Shown piece after piece: positions 1-14,400 of a stretch of DNA of 64,000 nt. How positions within the stretch are numbered: the stretch's first letter is position 1; the number at the start of each line of letters is the position of its first letter. A program made the position numbers and the translations under genes. The notes under the pieces were generated by a model. That model ran no database searches. It saw only the letters and a program-made list of their open reading frames with translations, and had not been told where the DNA came from. The DNA comes from Plantago ovata (lineage: Eukaryota; Streptophyta; Magnoliopsida; Lamiales; Plantaginaceae), in assembly GCA_028274465.1 (NCBI GenBank), contig CM051456.1:8929545-8993544 (forward strand). The letters are read 5' to 3'.

Positions 1-818
1 TCACAGCAACTACCATCTAACCATAAATCGGAATCAATGAACAGAGTATGCAATTCTTTAGAACCACGACATTACCTGGAACAACATAATTTTGGTTGAG
101 AAATCTTCAACTGACAAGATAGTCTTAACATACACAAGAAGCACATTAATAAGAGTAATTTCCTAAAATCAAAATTTTACACAAAGAAGGGGAAGGATAT
201 ATGAAACACTTTAGAAGAAAATGATAGCTGAACTGCCAACTTCTTGTTCAATTGCTAAAAGTATTCCCAAACTACCATACACCACTGTACTTGAAGTGGC
301 ATTTTTACTAAATAGGAGTAGGCAGTAAATCACTCACGGGATTTACTACTGTGTACCGTGTGAGTATCCATCCAAACATGAAAAGTTAATAGGTTGATAA
401 TGACATCTGAAGCAAGCACCTATTCCTAGAATGACCATGTATACCTATCAGCCTTTTTTGACATTATTCAGTACTACTCAAAATACTCATAATGACAATA
501 ATAATATAGGATTAGATTATCACAATGAACAAAACCTATTCCCTCTACAAAATACCCAAATCTGTCTGTAATCATTATTCTTCATTAAATTAATACAAAT
601 CTAATCATCTAAACATGATTTGTTCCAAATAGATCGGTAAAAATGAAAAGTTAACAGAAGTCAACAAATAAATTCATCCTCCAATCTTAATTTAACAAAC
701 TAGAAACAAACAGTGAGATTGAATCACCGGAACAAAAGTAGTAAATCATTCCGCAATTAGAACAGATTGATAAATTAGAAAAGACAGTGACAATGTGGAG
801 AAGAAGAAAGTGACGGAC
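1..818. other. AT-rich stretch, probable first intron of a leftward gene
   Basis: I see no convincing coding exon here. The stretch lies directly downstream (minus strand) of the putative first coding exon at 819-842, so it is most simply a long first intron of a gene whose body lies left of the window. This is inference from position only. Confidence 0.3.
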
Positions 819-842
819 CTCTTCAGTTGAATTAACCGCCAT
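819..842 (-). CDS. Putative first coding exon (MAVNSTEE) of a gene leaving the window
   Basis: On the minus strand an ATG at 840-842 opens eight codons, MAVNSTEE, followed directly by a GT splice donor (GAG|GTCCGT). The ATG has a favourable context, with A at -3 and G at +4. It follows a long pyrimidine tract, seen on the plus strand as a run of about 20 A at 859-879, as is common in plant 5' leaders. About 200 bases of mixed leader or promoter sequence lie upstream, to roughly 1.1 kb. No family can be named from eight residues. The alternative is a chance ATG plus GT. The rest of the gene would lie to the left, partly outside the window. Confidence 0.4.
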
Positions 843-1099
843 ATTGCCGAAACGAGAAAAAAAAAAAAAAAAAAAAAAGGAAACCGCACCGATTGGAAAT
901 GGAAATTGATGAGGACGAGTGAGTGAGAGGTAGCCGTTAGGGATAAGCAGTGGCGTGCATTGTGGTTAACGGAGTTACCTAGATAGAGAGATAGATTAAT
1001 GGTGGTTGTGGATTTGAGTTGGCAAATTGAAAGTGCAGTATCGCCCAATAACCGAGTAGTGTTTGAGAGAAGAAAGGAACTTGTAGTTGGAAATGTAAA

Positions 1100-1690
1100 T
1101 GAAAATAATTGAGGGATGAAGTACTTAATATTTATATTAATAGGAATAAAAAATAAAAAAATAAAAATAATAATATATATATACGTATGTGATGGCTGTG
1201 TGTCTGTGTGAGGAACTGCCAGAGAAGGTCCTGCCGATCAGTGCAGCATTGATGATGACGACAAACATTTTCTGCCCCTTCCCCATTTTCCTCTTTTAAC
1301 GCTTCTCAGTTCTCACTATTTCTTAAATATTTCTTCAGAATTCGTACAAAAATCATTTTACAGTAATTGTTTAATTAATACTCTTTATAATTACAAATTT
1401 ACAATTAATAGGTCATGGATATTTCTTTTTTCTATAATATAGTAGTATAATTATCGTGGGGTTCGAGAATGGATAGTTTGTATACTTAATTGTAACGGTA
1501 ACATTGCAAAACAACATTCATGCCACATTATTAAAACAAGGATCATCACAATACTTAAAGAGAAAATTACTTATTCATTCATTTATTTTTCTCCGTACAA
1601 AACAAATTGTAATACCAACACATTAGTGGATTACAGGGACATAATATCCACACCGATGCACGTTTAATTAGTTCGATGAGTGCGTTGGCA
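1100..1690. other. Intergenic, low complexity
   Basis: AT-rich intergenic DNA with a short ATA/TATATA run near 1170. No gene or clear repeat seen. Confidence 0.4.
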
Positions 1691-1699
1691 ACAGGTCCC

Positions 1700-2170
1700 T
1701 TGTTGTGACATGATCAGGGCTCTGGATTTTTGGTTATGCGCAAAAGTTATTTGGAGTGACTATTAACACATCGGAGTTGATAGCATTGCGCCAGGGGCTT
1801 ATGCTAGCCTGGGCCAAACGGATTCCAAAAATCATTGTGGACACGGATTCAGAAGTTATTTACAAGCTTATTAAGGCTACATATACGACATAGCATCCTC
1901 TACACAACTTGCTAGAAGATGTGCGGAGCTTCCCACACCGACAGTGACCATGGGAGAGTGAATTAAGACATACCAAACGTGATGGGAATACTTATACGGA
2001 TTCTTTGGCCAAGTTAGTACATGAGGTGGACGAGTTACATGCACCTTTGGGAGTTGCCGACTCCGCCTCTCCTTCCTGTTTTGAATAAAGATGTAGAGGA
2101 CCTAGGACCTTGTCCTGATAGTTTAGTACTCTTTGTTTGATTAGTTTCTTCAGACTGAGAAAAAAAATTC
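1700..2170 (+). mobile_element. LINE remnant: RNase H-like domain fragment
   Basis: Plus-strand translation near 1785-1880 gives ELIALRQGLMLAWAKRIP followed by IIVDTDSEVIYKLIKA. This is the RNase H-like (RVT_3) tail typical of plant non-LTR retrotransposons, with the acidic residues in VDTDSE. Stop codons and frame changes follow (e.g. near 1890), then RDGNTYTDSLAKL, the usual C-terminal motif of this domain. No intact ORF, so a dead fragment. A related fragment lies at 63.1-63.6 kb. Confidence 0.7.
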
Positions 2171-2179
2171 CACACTATC

Positions 2180-3255
2180 TTGAAGTAGTGTTGGGAGTAA
2201 GGGAAGAGGAGGTTCGTTCTATTTTTATTTATTTATTATTATTATTTTATTTTTTTGGTAATTTGACTATAGTTCCATTTCATTCCTTTGTGGGATACAT
2301 ATCTCTTGGTTGAAGTATAAAGCCATATCCTTACCATCACTTATGACTTATGAGTAACTTTTTGGAGTCATCATTCGTAAAAATAAGCCAGTGATTTGCC
2401 ATTTGACAATGATATTGATATACAGTAATTGATAAAGAATGAATTAAATGTATAAGACAAAGTATCATTAATAATGATCCAAAGCAAGTGATGTCACGAG
2501 TGTGTGGTTTATTTAGGGGTTAGAAGATTGGTTCGAATAATGAGATTTTTTTTTTAAAGAATAAACTATAAAGTGACAGAGGAAGAAGAAATGGAAAAGT
2601 TATTATTCCAAAGAAAAGAGACTGGTACACATCACTTAATAGTGGGGAAGGAAAGGAAAGGAGCATCGCCAAACGGAAACCTGCAACTTAAATTATAGAT
2701 CGCCCAGATGCATATTTGAAACGGACACGAATCTCAACCTATTAGGAACTGTTGTTTAAGTCCGAATATAACTGAATTAGTTTTAACTGAATTTATTAGT
2801 AGAAAAACAACTAACTTGATGAGACAGAGATTAATAGAACCTTAGTCAAATTAGAATAGTCTTAGCAACTTAAACAACCATATACTTTCTCCGTCATCTT
2901 TTTTATTGTTTATGTTTGATTATAAAATGATTTTGTAAAAGGTTTTTAATGTGTTCAATGTTTGATTTAGTGATATAATTCAGAGTAAATATGTAAGATA
3001 AAAATTTGTTGAAAAAATCAAACGTAAAGAATCTGAATACATAAAAAAAATAATCCGTCGACAATTTAAAATAATCACATGATTATATTTTTACAAAGAA
3101 TGCAATTTCTTCATGAACCTAAATTATAGTATTGGGTTACATAATCTAACAACACCACACTTCCCACCACCACTTACAACTTTTATTTATTTTTCAAAAT
3201 CAATAACCCAAAAATACTTCAATTTTAATAATTTTTGTGACCAAAATGAAATGTG
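2180..3255. other. Intergenic, no gene seen
   Basis: AT-rich DNA between the LINE remnant and the GAGCTCGAG-rich repeat. Several homopolymer and ATT runs (e.g. 2220-2260). No coding frame or structured repeat recognised. Confidence 0.4.
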
Positions 3256-3260
3256 TAAAT

Positions 3261-3753
3261 AGGGTTGTAACCGAGTCGAGCATTTCTCAAGCTGCTCGAG
3301 TTCGGCTCGAAAAAAGCTCGGCTCGAAACTCGATTATTTGAGCTCGAGTTCGAGTTCGAGCAAAAAATCTAGCTCGTTTAGTTTATTGAGTCGAGCTCGA
3401 ATATTGAAAAGCTCGACTCGAAAGCTTGACGAGCCGCTTAAATTTTTTTATATATTATTTATTTTATATATTTTAATTATTATATATTATTTATTTATTA
3501 TATATGTATTATTTATTTTATATATTTATTTTATATATATTATATATATTTTTATTTATTTATTTTTATTTTTAATTTTTAAATTCTTTCTTATTATTCG
3601 AGCTCACGAGCCGAGCTCGAATAAGAAAAATATGTGTCGAGCTCGAACTCGAGTCCAAGAGCTGAAGCTCGATCGAACTCGAGCTTGAGCCGAGTGTTTT
3701 ATTTCGAGTTCGAGCCGAGCCGAGCAGGCTCGACTCGGTTCGATTACAGCGCT
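3261..3753. mobile_element. GAGCTCGAG-rich terminal-inverted-repeat element (hAT-like MITE?)
   Basis: The ends are inverted relatives: GGGTTGTAACCGAGTCGAGC on the left, and on the right the reverse complement of GCTCGACTCGGTTCGATTAC. Both subterminal regions are packed with palindromic GAGCTCGAG/CTCGAGTTCGAG motifs. The centre (3440-3590) is pure A/T. A relative with the same GCCGAGCTCGG-type subterminal motifs sits at 48.56-49.14 kb. Ends starting with A/C-AGGGTTGTAA are reminiscent of plant hAT elements, but I could not find a clean 8-bp target duplication. The short reading frames inside are composition artefacts. Confidence 0.6.
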
Positions 3754-4413
3754 TAAAGGTGGTATTGAGATAATATTACACTTTACACATGTGCGTAACA
3801 ATTTCAGGGAAATATCATATACATTACACTAGTAGCGTCTTAGATTAATGTTGTTGATTAGGTTACTACAGCCAATAGAGATTTTATTAGATGTGATTAG
3901 ATTGTACTATGATGTATAGTATACTAAGGTTGGTTGTTTTGTCTATTTGTGACATGTGAACTTGGACACTATGGTAACGACTGAGGAGTCAAAAATCAAA
4001 ATCAATTCTAGCTAGGCACAACAAGGCACTTAAAAAAAAAAGAAGAAACTAAAATTGAGATATATATATATTCGTCACGGGTTGGATTTTGTTGTTGAAT
4101 GTTGATAACAAATTTTGCAATTTGTAAACGTACTCTTGTCTTGTCTAGTGCATATCTGGAACCAGTTTTCCGCTCCTCTTGTTTTGTTTTGGCCTTTTGG
4201 GTGGTCCATCTCTGAAAATGACATGCGCCATTGTCTCCTTCACAGGTCGTCTAACTCAAATACGAGTACTTTTTTGTAAGAGTATTTAGCAAATTAAAGC
4301 GTGTACATGTAACGATCCGGGACTCGCAGAAAGCAAGGCCCATCTTCAAAGAATCAAATTGCTACGGTACACCGTACATCAACCAAAACGAAAAACCTAC
4401 TATAAGAGTAGTT
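3754..4413. other. Intergenic and 3' flank of DHFR-TS
   Basis: No gene seen. It contains the presumed 3' UTR of the DHFR-TS gene, whose stop is at 4414-4416 on the minus strand. Confidence 0.4.
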
Positions 4414-7443
<3,030 letters not shown>

Positions 7444-7548
7444 TGTTAAGTATCTATTATAGAACTTTTGAGCAAATCCAGAAAATGGTTCGAATGTTGA
7501 TGCTGAAATTGCACTGTATACCCCACTCCTGAAAGAACGTAGAGCAAT
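7444..7548 (-). other. DHFR-TS exon extension upstream of ATG: presequence-like, open in frame
   Basis: The exon carrying the DHFR ATG begins at a CAG acceptor (7549). The 35 codons before the ATG are in frame and stop-free, and rich in Ser/Arg/aromatic residues (IALRSFRSGVYSAISAST...), like an organellar presequence. No upstream in-frame ATG was found in the leader exon near 8160-8300. It could be a decayed or non-AUG-initiated transit peptide, or plain 5' UTR. Confidence 0.5.
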
Positions 7549-8159
7549 CTGGAAAACATAAAAATATCAGTTTTTGTCTTGTCAACATGTTGGGATGCAA
7601 TAAGCATAATACGAACATAACCAAAACATAGCTAATGGTTGAAATTGAATGATAACTAATTTAACAAATGAGTTGCGAAAAGTGTAAAATTTTACAACTC
7701 AGAAACATGAGATGGAATTGCACACGGGGGGCCTTTCCTTTCTGCTGGACATCACAATCAGAACTTGAGTATGGCAACAGATGGATATTCAGGAAAATAT
7801 CAGATATTGACAATAATTTTAGTCAACATATAGAGCTGCTCAGCCACATAGCATCACCTATGTATAAAAATATAATTGTTTCAAGGATTCTTACTAGATA
7901 ACCAAGATAACAAGAGTCACCTGAACTTAGTGACTCTAATAGTAGTCGCAGATTGATCTACTAAAATTGTAAAACCACTCCAGAAAAATTCTTATACTGC
8001 ATGATATATATGCACCGATGATCAGGAATGCAAGAGCAATTGAAATCTCATAGAAACATTATATCAAACAAGTAGTGGGCACTGTAAGATTGGTGAATTT
8101 ATGAAGATAATGCATTGGACTATGAGAAACTACAAAGCAATGTAGCGTAGAATAATCAC

Positions 8160-8340
8160 CTGTAGAAAGTAGTAGGTCTCTGAGGATCGGAGAAATGGTA
8201 AATTAATCTTTCAAGTTTCGGAGAAGAGGGGTGAAGAAGACCAAAAATTGAAAATTTGAGAGGTTTTCAATATCTCTAAACCAGAGTTTGCGCGGGAAAT
8301 TTGGGATACTTGTGTGTGTGTGGGGGGGTGGGGGGCGTTC
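8160..8340 (-). promoter_or_regulatory. Probable non-coding first exon and promoter edge of DHFR-TS
   Basis: On the minus strand the sequence ends TTTCTACAG|GTGATT at 8160, a consensus donor. This would be a leader exon spliced over about 610 bp to the acceptor at 7549. It contains no ATG in frame with DHFR. A (GT)n/G-run sits at 8307-8336. A weak TATA-like CTATTTATGTA lies near 8395-8405 on the minus strand. Transcription start is not determinable here. Confidence 0.45.
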
Positions 8341-8736
8341 ACGGTGGTAACTTGTACTGGGCAAATTTTCTAAGCTGCATAATAATAGTATGTAGTACAT
8401 AAATAGCTTATCAACCTTTTTAAAAATTTATGTTTTAGTGGTATCTCTTTTATGCACTTCTAATTTATATTATTAGTACAATTTTAAATGATTGTAATGT
8501 TTATAGAATCATGCTAATTATATTTACCTATTAACTTTTATTAGAGTAATCAATAAAAATAAAAATAAACGTCTTATGTAAGGTTAGATATGGTCCTAAA
8601 AAATTGACTATGTGTTATATGTTAGAAAAGAAAGAGAGAGAGGGGGACTAAAACCAACTATTCCGAACCTCGAGTAGTCTCTTAAAGAGCCAACTATAAC
8701 GTCTCTCTGTTTTGTGGAGTTTTTGCTGCGCAGGCT

Positions 8737-8995
8737 AGTGGTGGTTATGGAAACAATTTACAATGTCTGGGACAAGACTACAATCCTAAAAATGATAGAA
8801 ATTACTGTATTATATAAAACAGTGGCGGATCTATGCTATGTGGGTGCACCTGCACCTACATAGCATAGTGGTGGTTATGAAAACAATTTAGAATGTCTGG
8901 GACAAGACTACAATCTAAAAAGGATAGAAATTATTGTATTATATAAAACAGTGGCGGATCTATGCTATGTGGGTGCACCTGCACCCACAAGATTT
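8737..8995. repeat. Tandem duplication, ~130-bp unit, two copies
   Basis: Two near-identical units begin with AGTGGTGGTTATG at 8737 and 8867. Each contains AATGTCTGGGACAAGACTAC and ends with CAGTGGCGGATCTATGCTAT (8820, 8949) plus GGGTGCACCTGCACC. The second runs on into GCACCC-repeat text to about 9080. CAGTGGCGGATC with GTGCACC recalls the ends of some plant DNA transposons. I could not identify the other end. Confidence 0.75.
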
Positions 8996-8999
8996 TTTT

Positions 9000-10200
9000 T
9001 TCTTTTAACCCTTAACAAAATTTTATATTGCACCCATTAGTTTAGATTTTTTGCACCCAAAACAGTTATAAAATATATCTTGCACCCTTAATTCGTATGA
9101 AGCGTATATAATATATGATAATATATATTTTTGATATTATTAAGTATTAAAATAATGGGTGTGACTTGCGAGAAGAGCATAAATAAGTACATGTATCAAA
9201 TTGAACAATAATTTAAGTTAGGGTAATGAAATTAAATCATTTTCCATTAAGATTATTGATAAAAATAATTCATCTTGCTATTCTTTTCCTGTTAAAACTA
9301 ATTGTTTCAATATAAAAATAAAATTTTAAGATTAATGGACATGAATGAAGATGTTATGTTATGGAGTTCAACATAAAAATATTTAAGTATTGATTCGAAA
9401 CTGCTAAGCTTTTTATCCAACTCAACATTTGTAATATTTTATTAATTATTAATAGATATTTACTATTTTTAATAATTCTTTACTATTACTATTGTATATA
9501 ATAATTGGTACATGAATGAAATAGATGTGCCCTTAGTTGGTATCAAATTTACACCAATTTTGTTTTAGTACCAAAGCATAGTACAACGATTTAGACGTCG
9601 ATGATTATAATGGAGAGAGAAGATATTTCAGTTATAAGTTAATGAGAAATTACATTTAAAAAAATAATGCAAATATTTAGAAATTGGTTAATTTATTATT
9701 TAATTTAATGTTAAGTCATTAAAACTGATGACGGTTGGAATTGTAAAAAGCTTAGGTAATTGAGACTTGAGAGTAATTAATCTGGGTCTACTATTAATAA
9801 GGTACTCTATTTTAAAGTAATCCTTGAATATTGAATCTAAACTCACTTTATCCTATTAATTCCATTATTACTAGGATCCACAAACCGATATGTTTTATTT
9901 TAAGAACACCAACTACTTCTACACTTCTATTATATACAAACATTCTAAACCAACTTATGTATTCACATTTATACCAACTTTATAACTCTATCACCGCCAT
10001 GGATCGATGCGCATCTCATTGCATTGCTCAAACTCCTTACTACACCAATTATATTCCCTCATCGCAGGAAAATTGAAGTAATAAAATAGCTAGTGCAAAA
10101 TGTGAGTATGATTTTTTTGAGTTCGAATAAAATAAATGAACTAGTTGTTGTTAAAGTTAGGTGTTACTATAGGAAATAGGAAAGTTCTAATATTGTAAGT
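9000..10200. other. AT-rich intergenic, no gene seen
   Basis: No splice-supported exons or recognisable domains. An open frame at 9831-10076 (+) has no domain features, so I treat it as chance. Confidence 0.4.
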
Positions 10201-10211
10201 GAAAAACAAAA

Positions 10212-10463
10212 CTCCCTCCTCTTTTCTGTACCGTTGTCCAGTTTAACTTTTTAGATCAACAACTTTTAACTTAGATTCACGATTACTCTTAAATTACAAT
10301 GATAAAATATTTGATAAAATTATATTATGAAATTTAAGTTCTATATTTTGATAATATAATTTCGTTAAATATTTTATCATTATAGTTTAAAAGTAATTGA
10401 GAGTCAAAATTGAAAATTATAGGAAATAAAAAGTCAAAGTGGGTAAATTATAGTCAGATGGAG
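10212..10463. mobile_element. Stowaway-like MITE (degenerate)
   Basis: The left end CTCCCTCC and right end CAGATGGAG|TA are the inverted 'CTCCCTCCGTC' termini of Tc1/mariner-type Stowaway MITEs. The inner arms pair: AACTTTTTAGATCAACAACTTT against AGTTGTTGAC-like text, and TATTATGAAATTTAAG against its inverse around an AT-rich loop. About 252 bp. The TA target duplication is clear only on the right. Confidence 0.65.
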
Positions 10464-10709
10464 TATTTATTTTTTTACATGAGAATAGCTTTCGTATGAT
10501 AACAGATATACATACTTCAGTGAAATGGTAGAACACCTTGAATGAATACAAAACTACTCCCAGTCCCGGACGGAGAGAATTCACCAGCCAATATGGAGGC
10601 ATCAACAAAGTCGATGAGAATTTGAAATATTTGACCTACGTTACTTAATATGTTGTAATCTTAGCTTGACAATGTACCCAACTACCCAAGTAATATATGT
10701 GCATCTCAC

Positions 10710-11060
10710 CCCACATTCAGATGAAGTAATGACTTGTCTGTAACGTAGCAAGCTCAGAACAGGCATCCAGCCCACATTCAGATGAAGTAATGACTTGTCT
10801 GTAACGTAGCAAGCTCAGAACATGCATCCAGCCCACATTCAGATCAAGTAATACTATCTAGTAAAGTACTACGTTTAGTTCTAAACTAGCAAGCTCAGAA
10901 CATGCATCCAGCCCACATTCAGATCAAGTAATACTATCTAGTAAAGTACTACGTTTAGTTCTAAACTAGCAAGCTCAGAACATGCATCCAGCCCACATTC
11001 AGATCAAGTAATACTATCTAGTACAGTACTACGTTTAGTTCTAAACAAACTATTTGAAGT
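10710..11060. repeat. Compound tandem repeat: 61-bp units then 80-bp units
   Basis: The phrase CCCACATTCAGAT recurs at 10710, 10771, 10832, 10912 and 10992. The first two intervals are 61 bp (GAAGTAATGACTTGTCTGTA core). The later ones are 80 bp and carry a different core, including ACTATCTAGTAAAGTACTAC. All share the linker AGCAAGCTCAGAACATGCAT. Units are nearly identical. It lies about 0.4 kb downstream of the LPA1-like stop codon. Confidence 0.9.
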
Positions 11061-11445
11061 CTCTGTCATTTGCTCTATAAACTTGGGTCGCCATAAAACT
11101 TTCGTTAGTTCACAAAAGATCGAATCAAATAGCAAAGCAACATCACCTGATCCTACAAATACTGAAAAGCAAATTTATCAATACTAGTACTGCTTACAGG
11201 CCAGGAAGCAGGGATAATCCGGTACAAAAACTTCTATTTCTAATTTTACTTGGTACATGTTTCCATGTTTACCAAACAGAACATCTCGCACAAGTACCCC
11301 AAGGATAAGAAGAACCATTTGGATATGCTGACTCGGTACATGAAAAAAACATCATCTTGTCCCCCATATTAGTTCTATACATGAGATCACTGAAGGGGAA
11401 GGGGGAGCAAACAAACAAACAACACTGCTGGCCTTCAAGCAAACA

Positions 11446-14400
11446 CTACCTTGGATGAGCTTCATTACCTACCGATACAGCTACCAGTGATCCTTGTTTA
11501 CCGAAAGCCGGGATGCTGCTCTGAGAACGCTTTTTCAATCTACGACTGCCAAAAGATCCCGACCGTCTGTTTCTTACAGGAGATGCAAAAGCCTGCATCT
11601 GAGTCTCAGAGAAGGGTTCACTCTTTGTTCTTAGAAAGTGGTCAAGATTTTGTCGGTACTTCTCTCCGCCACTGCTCATATTCCTTTCTTCTCCTGAGAT
11701 TGACAACAAATTGTCAGATCCCATTTTCTTATGAAGTTCGTTGAATTCATCTTCAGTTTCGTAACCATTCTCTATTATATCCTCTATAGCAAGATCATCA
11801 TACTCTTCATCAGATCTGATAGATCCTTCATCCACAGAGCCCTCCACCTGTTGGAAATAAGGAATGGTTTTTCAGAATATTTTCATTTAATACTAGAAAA
11901 GAAAACAAGCACCATAATGATCCTTTGAATACCATAGATTAGCATTCCGACCAACCTTCTTTTTTTTCTTCTTTTTTTGAAAAATGCCATTTAATGGAAT
12001 CAATGGCGAGCAATTATCTAGCAAGCAGATTGCTCAAACATGTATCACATTTTCAATTTATTAGAGAACCACAAGCTGACACAGCAGTAGGTTGTCTCTA
12101 GTGAACTCTTGGTAATAGGTTCAGGCCTTCAGGGCCAGCAAACAATTAGTCCAGTGAAATGACTGTCTATAGCGCCCCACCCCCCCCCCCCCCCAAACTG
12201 CTGCGTAGCCCAGAACCCTTAGTGCATGGGGTATGCTCCATAGCTCTTATAGTACATGCAATATTCTAAAGTATTACTGTATTTCCGAAGATGATGAAAG
12301 CAATTTCCATGAGGTATACATTTACACACTCAAAATATTGTATTTCAGTGAAGCTTTTAGTGATTGCATGTCATACCTCTCCCGGGGGCTCATTAAAATC
12401 ATCATCACTGTCTGCTTCAGGCATTTCATCAACCTCCTCATCACTACCATTCACAGAATGTTCTTCCTTAAGCTGCCAAAAGTAGAAAAATGCCAAAAGT
12501 TTAATGAAGAGCACAGTTAGAGAATCTTGTCTGACAAGTAGGTAATTTATTTTGTTTCCTCATTATGCCAAAGAAGAAGAAACTAAGAAATTTCCTATCA
12601 TAGAGATCTTTTCAAGATAAAATTACAATTCAAATTACACATCAGCCAAATCCCTATCATAGAGATCTTTTAAAGCGAGTCAGTGTCAGTATTGGCATAG
12701 AGGTAAATGGCATAAAACCTTGTATTGCATAAAACATCAGCCAAATCCCGATGTGTAAATGTATTGCACCAAATTCCCTGCTACCCAATTCTGGACCAAT
12801 ATAACACGGGAGTTTGGCACACAATAGTATTACACAATGGGATTTAGCACGTCATGAAATTCAATCCCAACCACCCCCAACAGCACCAATTAGTAATGGT
12901 CCATGCGTACCTCCTTTGCATGGCCATCAGAGGTCCTCGGTGTGCTGCAACACGAGGAATAGTACTTACTACCATTATCCGTCAGTTCACCTCTTGATTC
13001 ATCAACACTACTGGCATGACTAGTACCCCCAGTATCACTAGGCCAAGCACTGATCCCGAAGTGACCAAACTGCAGGTTGACAGGTTCGGCTTTTCCTATC
13101 CTCAAGGGCCCATACATGGGCGTTCCTATACCATTTAATGTGGGGTGACCTGAAATGGGTCTGCCGTTGCCATCTACTGTTTCAAGAGGCCACGCCTTTG
13201 CCACAGAACCGTCATTGTTTAGAAGAGCCATCAGATGCCTGCTGGAACCTTGTCTTTGGATCAACTGAAACATTCCCTTTGAACTTAAAGAATTGGCAGC
13301 ACATTGATTTCTATATTCTTCATCAACTACAGTTACAGTGTTGGTCATTGAGTCATAAAGCTGCTCCCCACCCCCACGCCTTCTTAAGCAACTGAAAACT
13401 GTTGCATGAATAGCTGCTACACTTTTGTCGACATTGGTGTTGTTAATTTTTGGCACCAAGTGCTTATCTGCTCGATTACACAGGTACTCTTGGATAGTTC
13501 TGATATTTCTTATGTATTTAACATACTTGTTTCTAGCAGGATCGAGTGTCATGTATTTGGCGCGAACAGCAAATCTTTCCAAATGCTTCTCCTCATTTGC
13601 TATGTAAATCATAAATGGTATAATTGAAGGGTGCTTCTTCATCAGTCCCATCTGCAAAGCACAAGTAATGTGAACAAAACTGATAACCAGTGAGAAGCCA
13701 CAAAAACTAATATACTACTCCCTCCTATCCATATTATTTAACATTTGGAGATTTGTACTATTAATCAAATAGTTGTCGTTTAGACCCTAAGCCTATACCC
13801 TCAATCTATTTTTTTATTTCCATCACATATCTTATTCTCTTTATTGTATGAAACCAGCATTTCTCTCTCTTTCTCTCTCTTCTTATCACTTCCCAATAAA
13901 TTATTCCTACTGCAACTTTTGTTTTATGGTCATGATTACCTAGGCCTCATAGCATGCATTAATATTGGTGATTTTCCTATAACGTCAAATAATATGGATA
14001 GGAGGGAGTACTAAATAATTACCACAAAATTGAGACTCAAGTGAACCCCCTCCACGACCACAGATTCTTTCCTTTCTTCCCATGCAGTAATCAGTCGGTC
14101 GAGGCTGTCAATTACCATCTCACTCTGTGCCTTGAATCCTTCAACAGCCATCTGCTTTGGACTAATCAGATCGGCAGCAGTGGGATTTCCCTCTGATTGT
14201 CCTGTTGCTGGACCATTAGGTGCAGAATCCTTGGCAGGTGTTGCAGATTTTTTTGCTTTCTTTTTGGCCTTGGATTCTGCAACAGCTACTGGATCTAAGT
14301 GTTCACCTGCATGGTATGTTGAGGCCCAAAGCAATGGATTTTCCTTTTCATCAACAAAACTTCTCATCATATGCCGTATTGAATCAGTAGATACAACAGT

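Noticed and set aside
746..1048. 100-residue minus-strand open frame
   Set aside because: Its centre is the poly(A)/poly(T) tract (poly-Phe); no domain, and it conflicts with the better-supported first exon at 819-842.
3338..3801. Open frames in the GAGCTCGAG-rich region
   Set aside because: Simple-sequence translation (poly-Ser, Ile/Tyr runs) inside a transposon-like repeat.
10710..11060. Regular direct repeats resembling a CRISPR array
   Set aside because: Eukaryotic DNA, no unique spacers; both linker and core repeat, so it is an ordinary tandem repeat.
11451..11744. 97-residue plus-strand frame
   Set aside because: Antisense shadow of the last LPA1 exon.
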